Source: Autumnicola patrickiae (GTDB lineage Bacteria > Bacteroidota > Bacteroidia > Flavobacteriales > Flavobacteriaceae). From it: a stretch of 64,000 nucleotides of DNA. A model generated the notes under the pieces. The model saw only the letters and a list, made by a program, of their open reading frames with translations, was not told the origin of the DNA and did no database searches. The stretch covers positions 1-64,000 of the forward strand of contig NZ_JAVRHM010000018.1 of assembly GCF_031846525.1 (NCBI RefSeq), written 5' to 3'. Within the stretch, counting starts at the first letter, position 1. Each line of letters opens with the position of its first letter. Of this stretch, positions 43,601 to 54,200 are shown piece by piece. The position numbers and the translations under genes are program-made.

Positions 43601-46600
43601 CCAACTCCAACTTCCGGAGTATTTGCTTCAAGTGTGGTAGTGTCGAATCCGCAGCCCATCACCTGATCTTCCCCTGCCATTGGTTCTGATAATTCGGAAG
43701 GTTGAGAAATAGTTACATTTTCAAGAACCTGGCAACCATTGGCATCAATAACAGTAACAGTATATTCTCCAGGGGCGAGATTGGTAGCTGAAGAATCTGT
43801 TTGTTGTTCACTATCATTCCAAAGAAATTCATAGTAAAGATTTCCTTCAGCATCTGTAAAAGGTGTGCCTCCCTCTGGATGAACATAGGCAATTGCACTT
43901 TCCCCAAAACAAACAGGTTCATTGGTCGTTACTTCCGCAGTTAGAGGCGTGTCCGGCTGGGTAATGGTAATTGGAGTGGTTTTGAATATTTCCCCTTTAC
44001 TGTCCCTAACCCATACAGAATATGTTCCTGCGGCCAGTCCTGTAAATTCTCTGGAAGATTGGAAAGGTCCGTTTTCTCCCTCCAGACTGTAATCATAGGC
44101 CGGGGTTCCACCTGAAGCCCTTACTTTTATAATTCCCTGCATGCCTTCAAAACAAGGAATTTCATTTGGTGTTGCTGTGGCGTATAGCGGAGTGCTAACC
44201 ATTTCACCGTCATTGGTAGAAAAACATTTTGGATCAGGTCCCTGTCCGCATTTCCACTTCTTGTTATTACTAAAGGTAAGATAAACGTTGTCTATGGTAA
44301 TAAGATCACCACATTCCCAGTCATTTATTGCAATGGTCCTGGCAACATCGGGGATGGCCTCTTTGCAGTAAAATTCACCTCCTTCCTGGATGGTTGTAAT
44401 AGTGCCGTCTGTTTTTTCAAGGGTGTAGATATATTCTATGTATAGGCTGTACCTTGTAGGAGCTGATGATAAGTCGACATAGATATATTTTGAGGTGGTG
44501 CTTCCACAATTGCTGGAAGTTATCCTGTTTCCATTTTCGTCACCAACAAAGAAATCGCCACCGCTAAAGTCGTTAGACCCACAATCGTCTACATAACATT
44601 CTCCTACGTATTGTACGTATGTGTTTGTTATACTCTCTCCGGTACTGTCTGTAACAGTCACTGTAATTGTTTTATTCCCTTTTTCAGGATAAGTTACCCG
44701 GTGGGAACCCGGTCCCGTGGCAGTTTGCGGAGTGGCATCTGCCCCAAAATTCCATTCGTAAGTATAAGGACCCACGCCTCCTCTGGCTTGTCGATCTTCA
44801 ACTTCAAAATAAGAAGTCCTGATAAGGTCTTCATCAGTTTCGCAAATCGATGTTGGTATAATTGGAGCACGAATAATGTCGATAATTGTAGCTTCCGCTG
44901 TTACCTGACATCCGTTCCTGTCTGTCACGGTAACTTCATAAACTCCTGCGGGTAAATTTGTGGCAGTTTGTGTGATCTGCAGTACTTCATTTGCACCAGT
45001 CCGGCGCCATTCATAAGTATATCCTGTAGCACCTCCCGCCGGGCTTGCACTAACTGTTCCTGTGGAAGTTCCGTAAGTCGTGGTACGGGTGGAAGTGGTT
45101 TCTACCGTTAATGGAGCTTCTGGTTGAAGAATTGAAAAGCTTTCGTTCAGGATCACCTGGCAGGAAGGATAATCCTGATCTCTAATGGAAACTGCATATG
45201 TGCCTGCTGCCAGACCTGTAAATGTATTCGCTGCCTGCCAGGTTACACCATCTACACTGTATTCATAACTTCCGTGCCCACCTGTAGGAGTTGAAAAAGT
45301 AATCGTACCGTCAGCACCATTAAAGCAATTTACGTCTGTTTTAGATAAAGCGGCATTTAATTCTGCTGGTTCAGAAACATTTACAATGGTTTGGAGCGCG
45401 CAGTTTTCATCATCTTTTACAAAAATGGTGTGCGTGCCGGCAGATAGCCCGCTAAAAGTTTTGTCTGTGCTGAAATTAATATTGTCTATGGAGTAATAAT
45501 ATTGACCTGTACCTCCCGTGACTGTTCCGGCAGTTACAGTTCCATCACTTCCGCCAAAACAGGTAGCTTCAGTAGAAGTAGGGGTAGTCATATCAAGTTC
45601 TGAAGGTTCTGTAACTGTAAATTCTGCTTCGGTTACACAAGCGTTTTCATCTCTTACAGAAATCGTATAGGAGCCAGGTTCAAGATTAGAAAAAGAATTT
45701 ATATCCTGATAACTGGTACCGGTTATCATGTACTGATAAGTTCCGGTTCCACCTGAAACTTCTCCGGCGGTAACGATACCATCAGAGGCGCCGGAGCAGG
45801 TAACGGGCTGTACTTGGGGCGGATTCATTAGTAATGGTTCCGGCTCAGTAATAGTTGCACTTGCTATTGCTTCACATCCTTTAGCATCTCTTACAGTAAC
45901 TGTATATGTTCCTGCGGAAAGATTGCTGAACGTATTTGCAGTTCCAAAATTAATTCCGTCGAGGGAATAGGTATAACCTGAATTTCCTCCTGAAACATTT
46001 CCTGCAGAAATACTTCCGTCGTCCCCTCCATTACAACTCACGTGGTTAATATTGGGATCAGCCATTGTAAGCACATCCGGCTGGATGATAATTGCCGTTT
46101 TTTGCACCTCGCACCCTTTGGCATCTCTCACAGTAACTGTATAAGTTCCTGCGGAAAGGTTGCTAAACGTATTTGCAGTTCCAAAATCAGTTCCGTCAAT
46201 AGCGTATTGATAACCTGAATTTCCACCTGAAACAGCACCTGCAGTTATACTTCCATCCGCTTCGCCGTTACAGCTTACCGGCACAATTTCGGGATCAGCC
46301 ATGGTGAGCACGTCCGGTTGATCGATAATTGCCGTTTTTTGCACCTCGCATCCTTTGGCATCTCTTACGGTAATCGTATATGTTCCTGCGGAAAGGTTGC
46401 TAAAAGTATTTGAGGTTCCAAAATTAGTTCCGTCAATCGAATATTGGTAACCGGAATTTCCTCCTGAAACATTGCCTGCAGAAATGCTTCCGTCATTCCC
46501 TCCGTTGCAACTTACGGGAGTAATTTCGGGGGCAGTCATTGTGAGCACATCAGGCTGTTCGATAATTGCCGTTTTTTGATCCTCGCATCCTTTTGAATCT

Positions 46601-48063
46601 CTTACGGTTATAGTATAAGTTCCTGCGGAAAGGTTGCTGAAGGTATTTGAAGTTCCAAAGTTAGTTCCGTCAATCGAATATTGGTAACCAGAATTTCCTC
46701 CTGAAACATTTCCTGCCGTAATATTTCCGTCGTTACCGCCATTACAGCTTACAGGATTAACGGCCGCAGCTTGCATAACGAGGTCGTCGGGTTGAGAAAT
46801 CGTTACTGATTCTGTGGTGACACAACCGTTTGCATCTTCCACGCTTACGGTGTAAGTGCCGGCCGCCAACCCCGACTTTGATGCTCCCGATCCAAGGCTG
46901 GTCCAGGTGTAGGAATAAGGTGCTGTGCCTCCCGAGGCTTCAGCTTCCGCAGAACCCGAGCTTGATCCGTAACAGTCCACTTCAATGCTGCTAATTTCTA
47001 CTTCTAAAGGATCGATAACAACCTGCTGATTAAGATTTGAGGTATTACCGTCTTCATCTTCAAATTGCCATTCGACGGTATAAGTGCCGGCTGTAGAAAA
47101 GGTAGTTTGGCTGGTAGTTGTTCCGGTAATTTCTCCGGAGCAATTATCGGTTGCTACGGGTACGGTAAGAGTGTATTCGCAACCCCAATGCACATTGGCT
47201 ACTTCGGGAAGTTGCGGTGCTTCATTGTCAATAACAGTAACGATCTGCTCTACAGGATCTGCAGTATTATTATAATCATCGGTTACTGCCCAGGTGATAA
47301 TTGTTGTTCCAACCGGGTAACTTTCTGTAAGGCTTCTTCCGTCAGATCTTGTTCCTGTAGGGTCCAGAACAGCACAATTATCTGTTGCTGAAGCCGAAAC
47401 AATCGAAACATTTGCTTCACAGGTCCCGCTTATGTTAGTAACGATAATATCTGGTTTTGCTGATATTGTAGGTTTTTCAGTATCTGATACTGTCACTTTT
47501 TGAGTGGCTTTGGCCGTATTACCGGCAGAATCTTCTACTGTCCATGTAATTATTGTGGTTCCAACTTCAAAATAGGAAGGGGCGTCGTTCTGAAGATCTA
47601 CAACTTCACAATTGTCGGCTGTGGTAGGGGTGCCAAGGTTTACACCGGTCGCAATACAATCACCTGTATCTGTACTTGTACTAACATCTTCAGGAGCAGT
47701 AATAGTGGGATTTGTGTTGTCGCTTTCAGAAATAGCTACAGAAGTGCTGCTTTCCTGTGGTGTAGGATTGGTATTATCGGTTACGGTTAAATTATATGTT
47801 CCCGCACTTAATCCTGAAATATCTTCACTGTTACTCGTATATCCATTAGGGCCAGTCCAACTGAAATTAAATCCACCAGACCCTCCGGAAACTGTAATGT
47901 CAATGGTGCCATCAGAACCGCCAACGCAACTAACATCTTGTAAAGTGGTATTTATTGATATTGCGACATAAGTTTCCCCCTCTGCAGAAGAAAACATTCC
48001 TGCAGAAAGAAATAGAAAGACCAGTAAAATAAAGGCATTAAGCCTCGAAGTAATTTTACCCAT
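40675..48063 (-). CDS. Giant secreted SprB-repeat/LamG surface protein 1, T9SS cargo
   Basis: The 2462-residue protein is predicted to be exported by Sec and type IX secretion and attached to the cell surface. A signal peptide (NAFILLVFLFLSAGMFSSA) is followed by a SprB-like module, two HYR domains (genomic ~47690-47220), eight or nine SprB repeats of about 79 residues (~46970-44880), a PKD-like module, an unfamiliar cysteine-containing region (44180-44640), two more SprB units, a LamG domain (~43430-42960, LDFDGVDDYIDFG), about 500 residues shared with its neighbours, an acidic PEEENPEEELP linker and an 80-residue type A sorting domain (VRIFTLNGQQLETF, ending NKKIIVDK). SprB relatives are gliding-motility or attachment adhesins. 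The start at 48063 rather than 48102 is set by the promoter at 48090. Confidence 0.88.
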   Translation of the reverse strand: MGKITSRLNAFILLVFLFLSAGMFSSAEGETYVAISINTTLQDVSCVGGSDGTIDITVSGGSGGFNFSWTGPNGYTSNSEDISGLSAGTYNLTVTDNTNPTPQESSTSVAISESDNTNPTITAPEDVSTSTDTGDCIATGVNLGTPTTADNCEVVDLQNDAPSYFEVGTTIITWTVEDSAGNTAKATQKVTVSDTEKPTISAKPDIIVTNISGTCEANVSIVSASATDNCAVLDPTGTRSDGRSLTESYPVGTTIITWAVTDDYNNTADPVEQIVTVIDNEAPQLPEVANVHWGCEYTLTVPVATDNCSGEITGTTTSQTTFSTAGTYTVEWQFEDEDGNTSNLNQQVVIDPLEVEISSIEVDCYGSSSGSAEAEASGGTAPYSYTWTSLGSGASKSGLAAGTYTVSVEDANGCVTTESVTISQPDDLVMQAAAVNPVSCNGGNDGNITAGNVSGGNSGYQYSIDGTNFGTSNTFSNLSAGTYTITVRDSKGCEDQKTAIIEQPDVLTMTAPEITPVSCNGGNDGSISAGNVSGGNSGYQYSIDGTNFGTSNTFSNLSAGTYTITVRDAKGCEVQKTAIIDQPDVLTMADPEIVPVSCNGEADGSITAGAVSGGNSGYQYAIDGTDFGTANTFSNLSAGTYTVTVRDAKGCEVQKTAIIIQPDVLTMADPNINHVSCNGGDDGSISAGNVSGGNSGYTYSLDGINFGTANTFSNLSAGTYTVTVRDAKGCEAIASATITEPEPLLMNPPQVQPVTCSGASDGIVTAGEVSGGTGTYQYMITGTSYQDINSFSNLEPGSYTISVRDENACVTEAEFTVTEPSELDMTTPTSTEATCFGGSDGTVTAGTVTGGTGQYYYSIDNINFSTDKTFSGLSAGTHTIFVKDDENCALQTIVNVSEPAELNAALSKTDVNCFNGADGTITFSTPTGGHGSYEYSVDGVTWQAANTFTGLAAGTYAVSIRDQDYPSCQVILNESFSILQPEAPLTVETTSTRTTTYGTSTGTVSASPAGGATGYTYEWRRTGANEVLQITQTATNLPAGVYEVTVTDRNGCQVTAEATIIDIIRAPIIPTSICETDEDLIRTSYFEVEDRQARGGVGPYTYEWNFGADATPQTATGPGSHRVTYPEKGNKTITVTVTDSTGESITNTYVQYVGECYVDDCGSNDFSGGDFFVGDENGNRITSSNCGSTTSKYIYVDLSSAPTRYSLYIEYIYTLEKTDGTITTIQEGGEFYCKEAIPDVARTIAINDWECGDLITIDNVYLTFSNNKKWKCGQGPDPKCFSTNDGEMVSTPLYATATPNEIPCFEGMQGIIKVRASGGTPAYDYSLEGENGPFQSSREFTGLAAGTYSVWVRDSKGEIFKTTPITITQPDTPLTAEVTTNEPVCFGESAIAYVHPEGGTPFTDAEGNLYYEFLWNDSEQQTDSSATNLAPGEYTVTVIDANGCQVLENVTISQPSELSEPMAGEDQVMGCGFDTTTLEANTPEVGVGTWSIASGDAGVIEDPSNPASGFSGTAGTYILRWTITHEDGSCARYDEVEIKLENDCSTLDFDGVDDYIDFGKNYSLSSGAFTIEAWILPKSIQGTRTIMSKRNANNLPSGGFDLIINNGAPTFRWAGNAVSTSHKINTDRWYHLAVIYQNSKVTLYVDGIPVGNRTATNPIDLDVPFLIGAMHNPDDPDIPKNYYKGSIEEVRLWKSALTEEQLRFMMNQRLELNGTNTRGQVLPIDVPGELAWSELSGYYHLVVEEIENGFTTDRATNRVDGRLRNITTEQENSAPLPYYSVQDGAWRSDITWARPDVWDPPNSKGINGNFINWNIAEISHQINSDLQDIHLLGLISKEGTPQRENSTLDMQGSVNNTTGNGLTISHYLELNGIIDLNGESQLIQSEGSILAPTSSGYIEREQQGTASSYNYNYWSSPVVPQGDANNSGYTVAEIMLDGSPTGSFGQTINFGNPHTHADGAYASPRKVSNYWINAFRARTADAYSAWEQIGSNAFLKVGEGYTMKGTSGEANLTTLQNYVFKGKPNNGTISLSIGSNQNYLIGNPYPSALSVSEFFLDNLKDINGGRNDKNAFNGALYFWDHFSGKTHVLSEYVGGYAVLNLVGAVAAIATDERIDATGDRSTRRPGDFIPVGQGFFINTEINSSVGGELSGSGGVVRFKNNQRRFRKEGSNSQFLKPEIREKSAETEENKSRIRLNFQSPLGYHRQILLGVDKNTSNGFDLGYDALLNDYNLEDMFWLIDGWEYVIQGVGHVNPEQVLPIGLRIEKQGEFKILIDELENISESVEIYIRDKSTETYHDLRNSEFVLQIEPGDYYERFEVVFQKPEIPEEENPEEELPEEGQNPGESPEEPIPGNGETPEEAENPDSENPKENPEDENGENSSTISVEYLMDEKQLVIHNPGAQQILEVRIFTLNGQQLETFTEATTEKEVYLTLMRPVSTSVYVVKVHTAENIYNKKIIVDK
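45850..46797 (-). repeat. Tandem 237-bp SprB repeats within giant gene 1
   Basis: Equivalent words GATAATTGCC occur at 46087, 46324 and 46561, exactly 237 bases apart, marking four units (from 45850) that are very similar at both DNA and protein level: PVSCNGGNDGSISAGNVSGG, FSNLSAGTYT and VRDAKGCEVQKTAII recur. Further, more diverged SprB units flank the block. High identity makes expansion or contraction by recombination likely. Confidence 0.85.
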
Positions 48064-48089
48064 GCGCAAATTGATTAGATGCCGATCGG

Positions 48090-48097
48090 CAAAGGTA
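48090..48097 (-). promoter_or_regulatory. -7 element of giant gene 1
   Basis: TACCTTTG on the minus strand ends 26 bases before the ATG at 48063. It lies inside the extended frame from 48102, so that upstream start cannot be used. The same spacing is found before giant gene 2. Confidence 0.5.
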
Positions 48098-48218
48098 CGC
48101 ATAAAACCGATTAAATGTTAATATTTACGATTAAAAGCGCTTTTTATAGGCTGATATTGAAAATTTTAGCTCATTCCTAAAGAAAAAACTTACCTGATGC
48201 AGTGCAATATATTATACT

Positions 48219-48260
48219 GAAAATTGCCATTTTAGAGGTGCCTCCAAAATGGCAACTTTC
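48219..48260. repeat. Palindromic repeat after giant gene 2
   Basis: GAAAATTGCCATTTTAGAGG (48219-48238) pairs with CCTCCAAAATGGCAACTTTC (48241-48260), 18 of 20 positions, loop TG. This is the best-preserved copy of the dispersed palindrome and probably the gene's terminator, 21 bases beyond its stop. Confidence 0.75.
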
Positions 48261-48281
48261 GACCTCCATTCCGACGGATGT

Positions 48282-51200
48282 CTAATTTTTTACAATGATT
48301 TTTTTGTTGTAAACCTTGTCGCTGGTATGGATTTTTACAATATAAACCGCGGTACTTACAGGCCTTATGATGGATAGATAGATTTCTCTTTCTCTTGAAG
48401 CTTCAGTAAAAGTTTCAATTTGCCTGCCGTTAAGTGTAAATATCCTTACTTCCTGGATTTCTTCTGCCCGCGGATTGTAAATTACCAGTTGCTTGCTGTC
48501 CAGGATATATTCTACTGAAATTCCAGGCAGATCTTTATTATTGTCATCTTTTGGATGTTCCTCGGGATCTTCATCGCTGGGATTATCATTACCTTCTTCA
48601 GGAAGTTCCTCCCCGGGATTTTCATCCTCTTCGGGAATTTCTTCTTCAACCTGTTCTTTTTTCTGAAATACAAGTTGATATTTTTCAGGATAATATCCTG
48701 CTTCTATACTGGCTTTGTATTCACTTTCCCTTATATCGTGATAGGTGCTATCTTCAGTATTTAAGAGGTAAATTTCCATTTCTTCAGGAATATTTTCAAG
48801 TTCTGCAATTTCAATTTTAAATTCACCTTCTTCAGCAGTTACAAGGCCTAACGGAAGAATCTGTTCAAGACCAAAATCTGCCACAGCCTGTATTACAAAT
48901 TCTCCACCATGGATCATCCAGAACATATCTTCGGCATTATAATCCATCATTGGTGCGTCGTAGCCAAGATCGAATCCGTTTGTAGCCAATGGATCTGCAG
49001 CTACCAAAATCTGACGATAGTAGCCTTTTGGAGATTGAAAGTTTAATCTGATTTTTGGCCTGTCATCTTCAGGATCACTGGATTTTAATTCCTTCTGTGG
49101 ATATAATGGTCTTAAAAACTGGGAATTGCCGTTAGAAGGATGTTTTCTTCCGTACAAACGCTGACTATTCTTAAACAAAACATCCCCGCCATGCACCGTG
49201 ATATCCTGCGCTACAGTTTGATCCAGAATAGTATTTAAGAAGAAGCCCTGGCCGGCAGGAATTGCAGTTTTTGGTCTTTTTGAACCACCACGGTTACCAC
49301 TATTATTTATCCGCCGGTCATTGGAGACTCCGGGAACTCCGCCGGTAAGATTATATGCAGCATATCCACCAACATATTCTGCCAGTACGTGAGTGTTTTC
49401 CTCCCCAAAATGATCCCAGAAGTATAGCGTTCCGTTAAATACATTTCTATTGTTCCGGCCGCCATTTACATCCCGAAGGTTATCCAGAATTAACTCCCTT
49501 GCGCTTATGGCAGAGGGATAAGGATTTCCTACCAGCCGGTTTTCATAGTCTGAAATTGTTGTTCTTATAGTTCCATTATTGGGTTTTCCCTGGAAAACAT
49601 AATTCTGAAGTTCAGAAATACTGGCCGATCCTGAAGGTCCCTTCATTGTATAACCGGTCGCCGCCTCAAGAGGTGTATCAGCATTTATCGAATTCCACGC
49701 GCCATAAACATCGGCTGTACCATGAAATATATTTAACCAATAAGAGCTAATTCTCAGATTTCCGGAATAATTTCCCTCAGCAAAAGTATGGCTACTTCCA
49801 AAGGTAATTTCTTTGGGATTGCCTGCATCGCTCCCATCTCTAAGCACAGAAGCAATGGTAAACCCGGAGTTGTTGGAAGCTCCGGTTGTACTTACAGGAG
49901 AACTCCAGTAATTATAATTATAGCTGTTCTTCGTTCCTTGCTGGTCTTTTTGAATATATCCACTGCTTGAGGCGTCCAGCATACTACCTTCGGTTTGGAT
50001 AAGTTGGGATTCCCCGTTAAGGTGGATATTCCCATCAAGTTTTAAATAATGTGTAACGGTGAGGGCATTTCCGGTGCCGATTCCGTTTCCATTATTTCCT
50101 GCACCATGATCGCCCTGCATATCTAAGGTTCCGCTATCAGAAAGAAGAGCAAGGACGGTGATGCTATTCGCATTGTTTGTGGTGGACGGATTTTCCAAAT
50201 TGTGCTTAAGTTGTACAATATTCCAGTCGATTTTGCTCGTCGGATCAATTCCGGTGCTGTTTGGCGGTTCCCAAACGTCAGAATGTAACCAGGTTGTGTT
50301 GTTAAACCATTCTCCGTTTTTGTTCGATATATATGGTAATGGCGCTGTGTTTTGCTGGAGGCTTTGAATGTTTTTCAGATCTCCGTGAATGGAATTATTC
50401 GAGAGGTCTTCTGTTCTTCCGTTTATAAAAAGGTCGGGGTCTGCCAGTAATTGATAATATCCTGAAAGATCACTCCAGTTAAGATTTCCGGGAATGGCTA
50501 CTTTATCTTTTAAAACTGAACCCTGAAGGCCGTCGTTGCCGACTTTCTCCAGACGCTGATTCATCATAAACCGGATTTGCTCTTCAGAAATTACTTTGTT
50601 CCAGACCCGTACTTCTTCAATCCAGCCGTGGAAATGATCTGTAGTAGCCGTACCAGTGCTGGAAGCAGGTGCCGCTCCAATTAAAAAGGAAGTTTGCAGG
50701 TCACCACTTTCAGAAGGGATTGCGTTATTGTTGGTTTGTATTTGCACGCCATCTACATATAATTTTAATTCTGAACCGGGAGTATAAACACCGGCAATAT
50801 GAAACCACCTGTTGGTGTTCAGTCTGAAAGCAGACACCGCACTTTTATTACCAACGCCAAAGGAAGGAGAGCCGTTTTTAAGGATTAAATCGTAACCGAT
50901 ATTTAAATTTTCCGGATCGCGTTTCGAAATTATTGTGCGGGTTCTGTTTAAAGAAGAAGGTTTAACCCAGGCCTCCAGGGTAAAAGCCGACTGATTAAAA
51001 TTATTGCTGTTCCTAAAATCTACATAATCGTCTACTCCATCAAAATCGAGTTGACTACAGGTCTCCGGGAATTGTACAATTATCGTTTGCTCAAGATCCT
51101 CACAACCGGTGGCGGGCGTAACCGTCCATTGCAGTTCGTAAGAAGTATTTGATTCTCCGCTAAAAACCGTATTGGGAAGGGAAGCATCTTCAAAACTTCC

Positions 51201-54200
51201 ACCTTCGCCCGAGACAATACTCCACATTCCTGAACCAAGTTCAGCATCTACAGGTGCAGCATTTAGCGCTATATTGGTAATTCCGCATTGTTCTGGCATA
51301 TTTACTTCTCCTGCATCTACAATAATTTCCGGAGGTTGAATGATTGTTATGTTTTGAGTAAGCGCAGCACAACTCGCATTGGAATTTACCAGGAACGTAT
51401 AGCTTCCGGCGAAAAGTTCTGTTACCGTGAGCGTGTTTTCTGAAGTTTCTTCGGAAGAAACCACATCTCCCTCGCTGTTTAGCAACTGATAGCTGTAATT
51501 AGGTGTTGTTCCTTCAAGAATACCACCTTGAATTTCGATTGAAGCAGTGGCGTCGTTCCCGCCATAGCAGGTGACGTCTGTGGCCGAAAAGGATACAATT
51601 TCCAGCGGGCCAGGTTCTGCTATAATAATATTTTCTGAAGTTACAGAGCAGCCGTTGGCATCTGTCACAGTCACAAAAAAGTTATCTTCTTCCTGCAGTG
51701 CTGTTAATCTTGAAGCTATTTCTCCTGTTTGTCCATCACTCCATTCGATCGTATACGGTGCAGTCCCGTTACTGATACTTACTTTAACAGAGGCATCAGA
51801 TCCTTCGAAACACAAAGGATTTGTTACTATAATCTCCTCAATAACCGGTGTTGGGTTTATCGTAATAGCAATGGTATCCTGAGTAGGTGCACAAATCTCC
51901 GGATCGTCTGAAGTCAAAATCAGAGACAGATTTCCGTTTGCAATTTCTTCAGTAGAAGGGGTGTAAATAGCATCTAAAGCGGTGGCATCAGGATGAAAAC
52001 TACCATTTCCACCGGTCCATGTACCTGTACTTACAGAACCTTCAATTAATCCGTTTAGCTGTATTTCCGGACTTTCTGCACAAACTATTTTATCCTCACC
52101 TGCATTTACAATTGTTTGCGGGGAGATTAGAACTTCTGTGCTCAAAGTTCGCGGAGCACAGCCGTAAAAATCTGTCACCGTTAGTTCGTAAATTCCGGCA
52201 TTTTCAGGGGTGACATCAGGAATTACCGGATTTTCTTCTTCCGAAGAGAAATTGTTGGGACCGGTCCAGTTATAGGTTATGGGTTCCCGTCCGCCTTCGA
52301 GGTTGGCAAATAACTGTAATTCGTCACCTTCACATAAAGGGCCGTTATTTTCCGGAGAGAATTCAAAGTCAATGGATTTAAATGCTGAAAATGAGATATC
52401 GTCAATTCCAAAATCGTTACCTCCCGCAGTGGGATTTTCATTAATAATCCTCAAAATAACATCGGTATTTGAACCTGAATTCCATAGTTCCGGATTATAG
52501 AAATTGATCCAGGTTCCCACAGGTACATTAGTTAAATCTCCCAGGGTGCTTTCTTCAGCAGGATTGGAACTTCCGGGAATTAGCACCTGCAGTCTTAACC
52601 TCGCCGGACTGGCAGGATTCACATTAGTGGTCCAGGCACTAAAATAATATTCGGTATCTGGAGTGATTTGAATCTCATTAGACTGCCAAACAACATTTCC
52701 TATAGATCTGTCCCCGTTAACAATCATAAAATTACCGCTGCCGCCATGGCCCAACCCGTAAAAATCGTTGTGATAATTATGGGCATCAGGCCCGATAGCA
52801 TAGGTACCTTCAGGATACATTTCGCCTCTGGTGTTCGGCTGGTCGTTTACATAACTATAGATCGTGTTGTAATCATTTGTCCTTCCCTGCTCGAAATCAC
52901 CATTTTCAATCAAATTTTCCGAAGGGGTTATCGAAGCCGAGGCAGAACAACCAAAGCTGTCTGTCACCATAACGGTATAAGTCGTGGCCAAATTTATTTC
53001 AACAGTTGAAGGATCATTATCTGCATCATTATCATTAAACTGAATCCCCTGTCCGGACCAATCATAATCCACGACATTGTCAACTCCTTCCACAGAAAGA
53101 AGAATGGTATTTTCTTTACCTTCTATGCCATCAAACGCACAATAATTCGCTTCTATACGTGGCTGCAGTTGATCTCTTACAATTACTTTGACTGAAGCAC
53201 TGCCAGGGCAACCTGTCCCGGGATCTGTATAAGTGGCAGTATATACTGTAGTTTCGGAAGGAGTGAGGTTCTCCGGATTTTGGTCAGTAGAGGTCCAGTC
53301 GCTCGTGTCTGCAGTCCATGCAACAGTAGGGGCAACACTTCCATCCCCGGTAATACTTACATTGTCTATGGCCCAGTACCAGTCGCTGTCGGCATTATCA
53401 TATCGGAATCTGATTCTAACGTTGCTGTAACCTGTTAATTGATTTACAGAATAAGTTCTTTGGGCAAAATTACCTGCAGTTCCTTCATTTGAAGTGTAAT
53501 TGTCCAATTCCCTCCAACGACCATTATTAATAGAATATTCTAGATATCCAACGTCCCTGTAGCTGTATCGGCTGTTTGATCCGTCCCTGTAGTGGTGCCA
53601 GAATGTTAATTCCAGTGAGCTGTAACCTTCTGTACTAAAACCGGGACTTATCAATTGAACATCATTGAAATCTCCGGAGTTTGCATTACTATTAACCAGA
53701 AAAAACTGGCTGTTGTCATTAGAGTGGAAGTTTATGTTTTGATCGTTGCAGTTATACCACCATACTTCCCAGGGTTGACATTCGTACCTATAAGCGGTCG
53801 TACCATTAGGTGCTAAATTCCATCTCCTGCTTTCACTACCAGGTTGGGTAGTCCAGCCCTGGCGGCCATTGTTAAAATTTCCGTTTAGAAGTTCTAAAGG
53901 CAACGAGGAAGTAGTGGGAAAGGAAGTGGAGGAAAACAAATCCACATTCTCACCCGGGCAAATTTCTATTTGATCAGGAAACTGGTTACCTCCATCCTTA
54001 GAAACAAAAACTTCAGTGTCGGGGGAAGGAGTTACCGGAACAGTCACATTAAAGACTTTAGGATTTTCACAGTTATTGGAACTAAGGGTATATTTATAGG
54101 TTACACCCAAAGTCTGGTTGGTGGTATTCTCCAGAACTTCGTTTATAGCTCCTGTTCCTGTGGCAGCGGAATTACTAATTCCTGAAACTTCTTCACGGGA

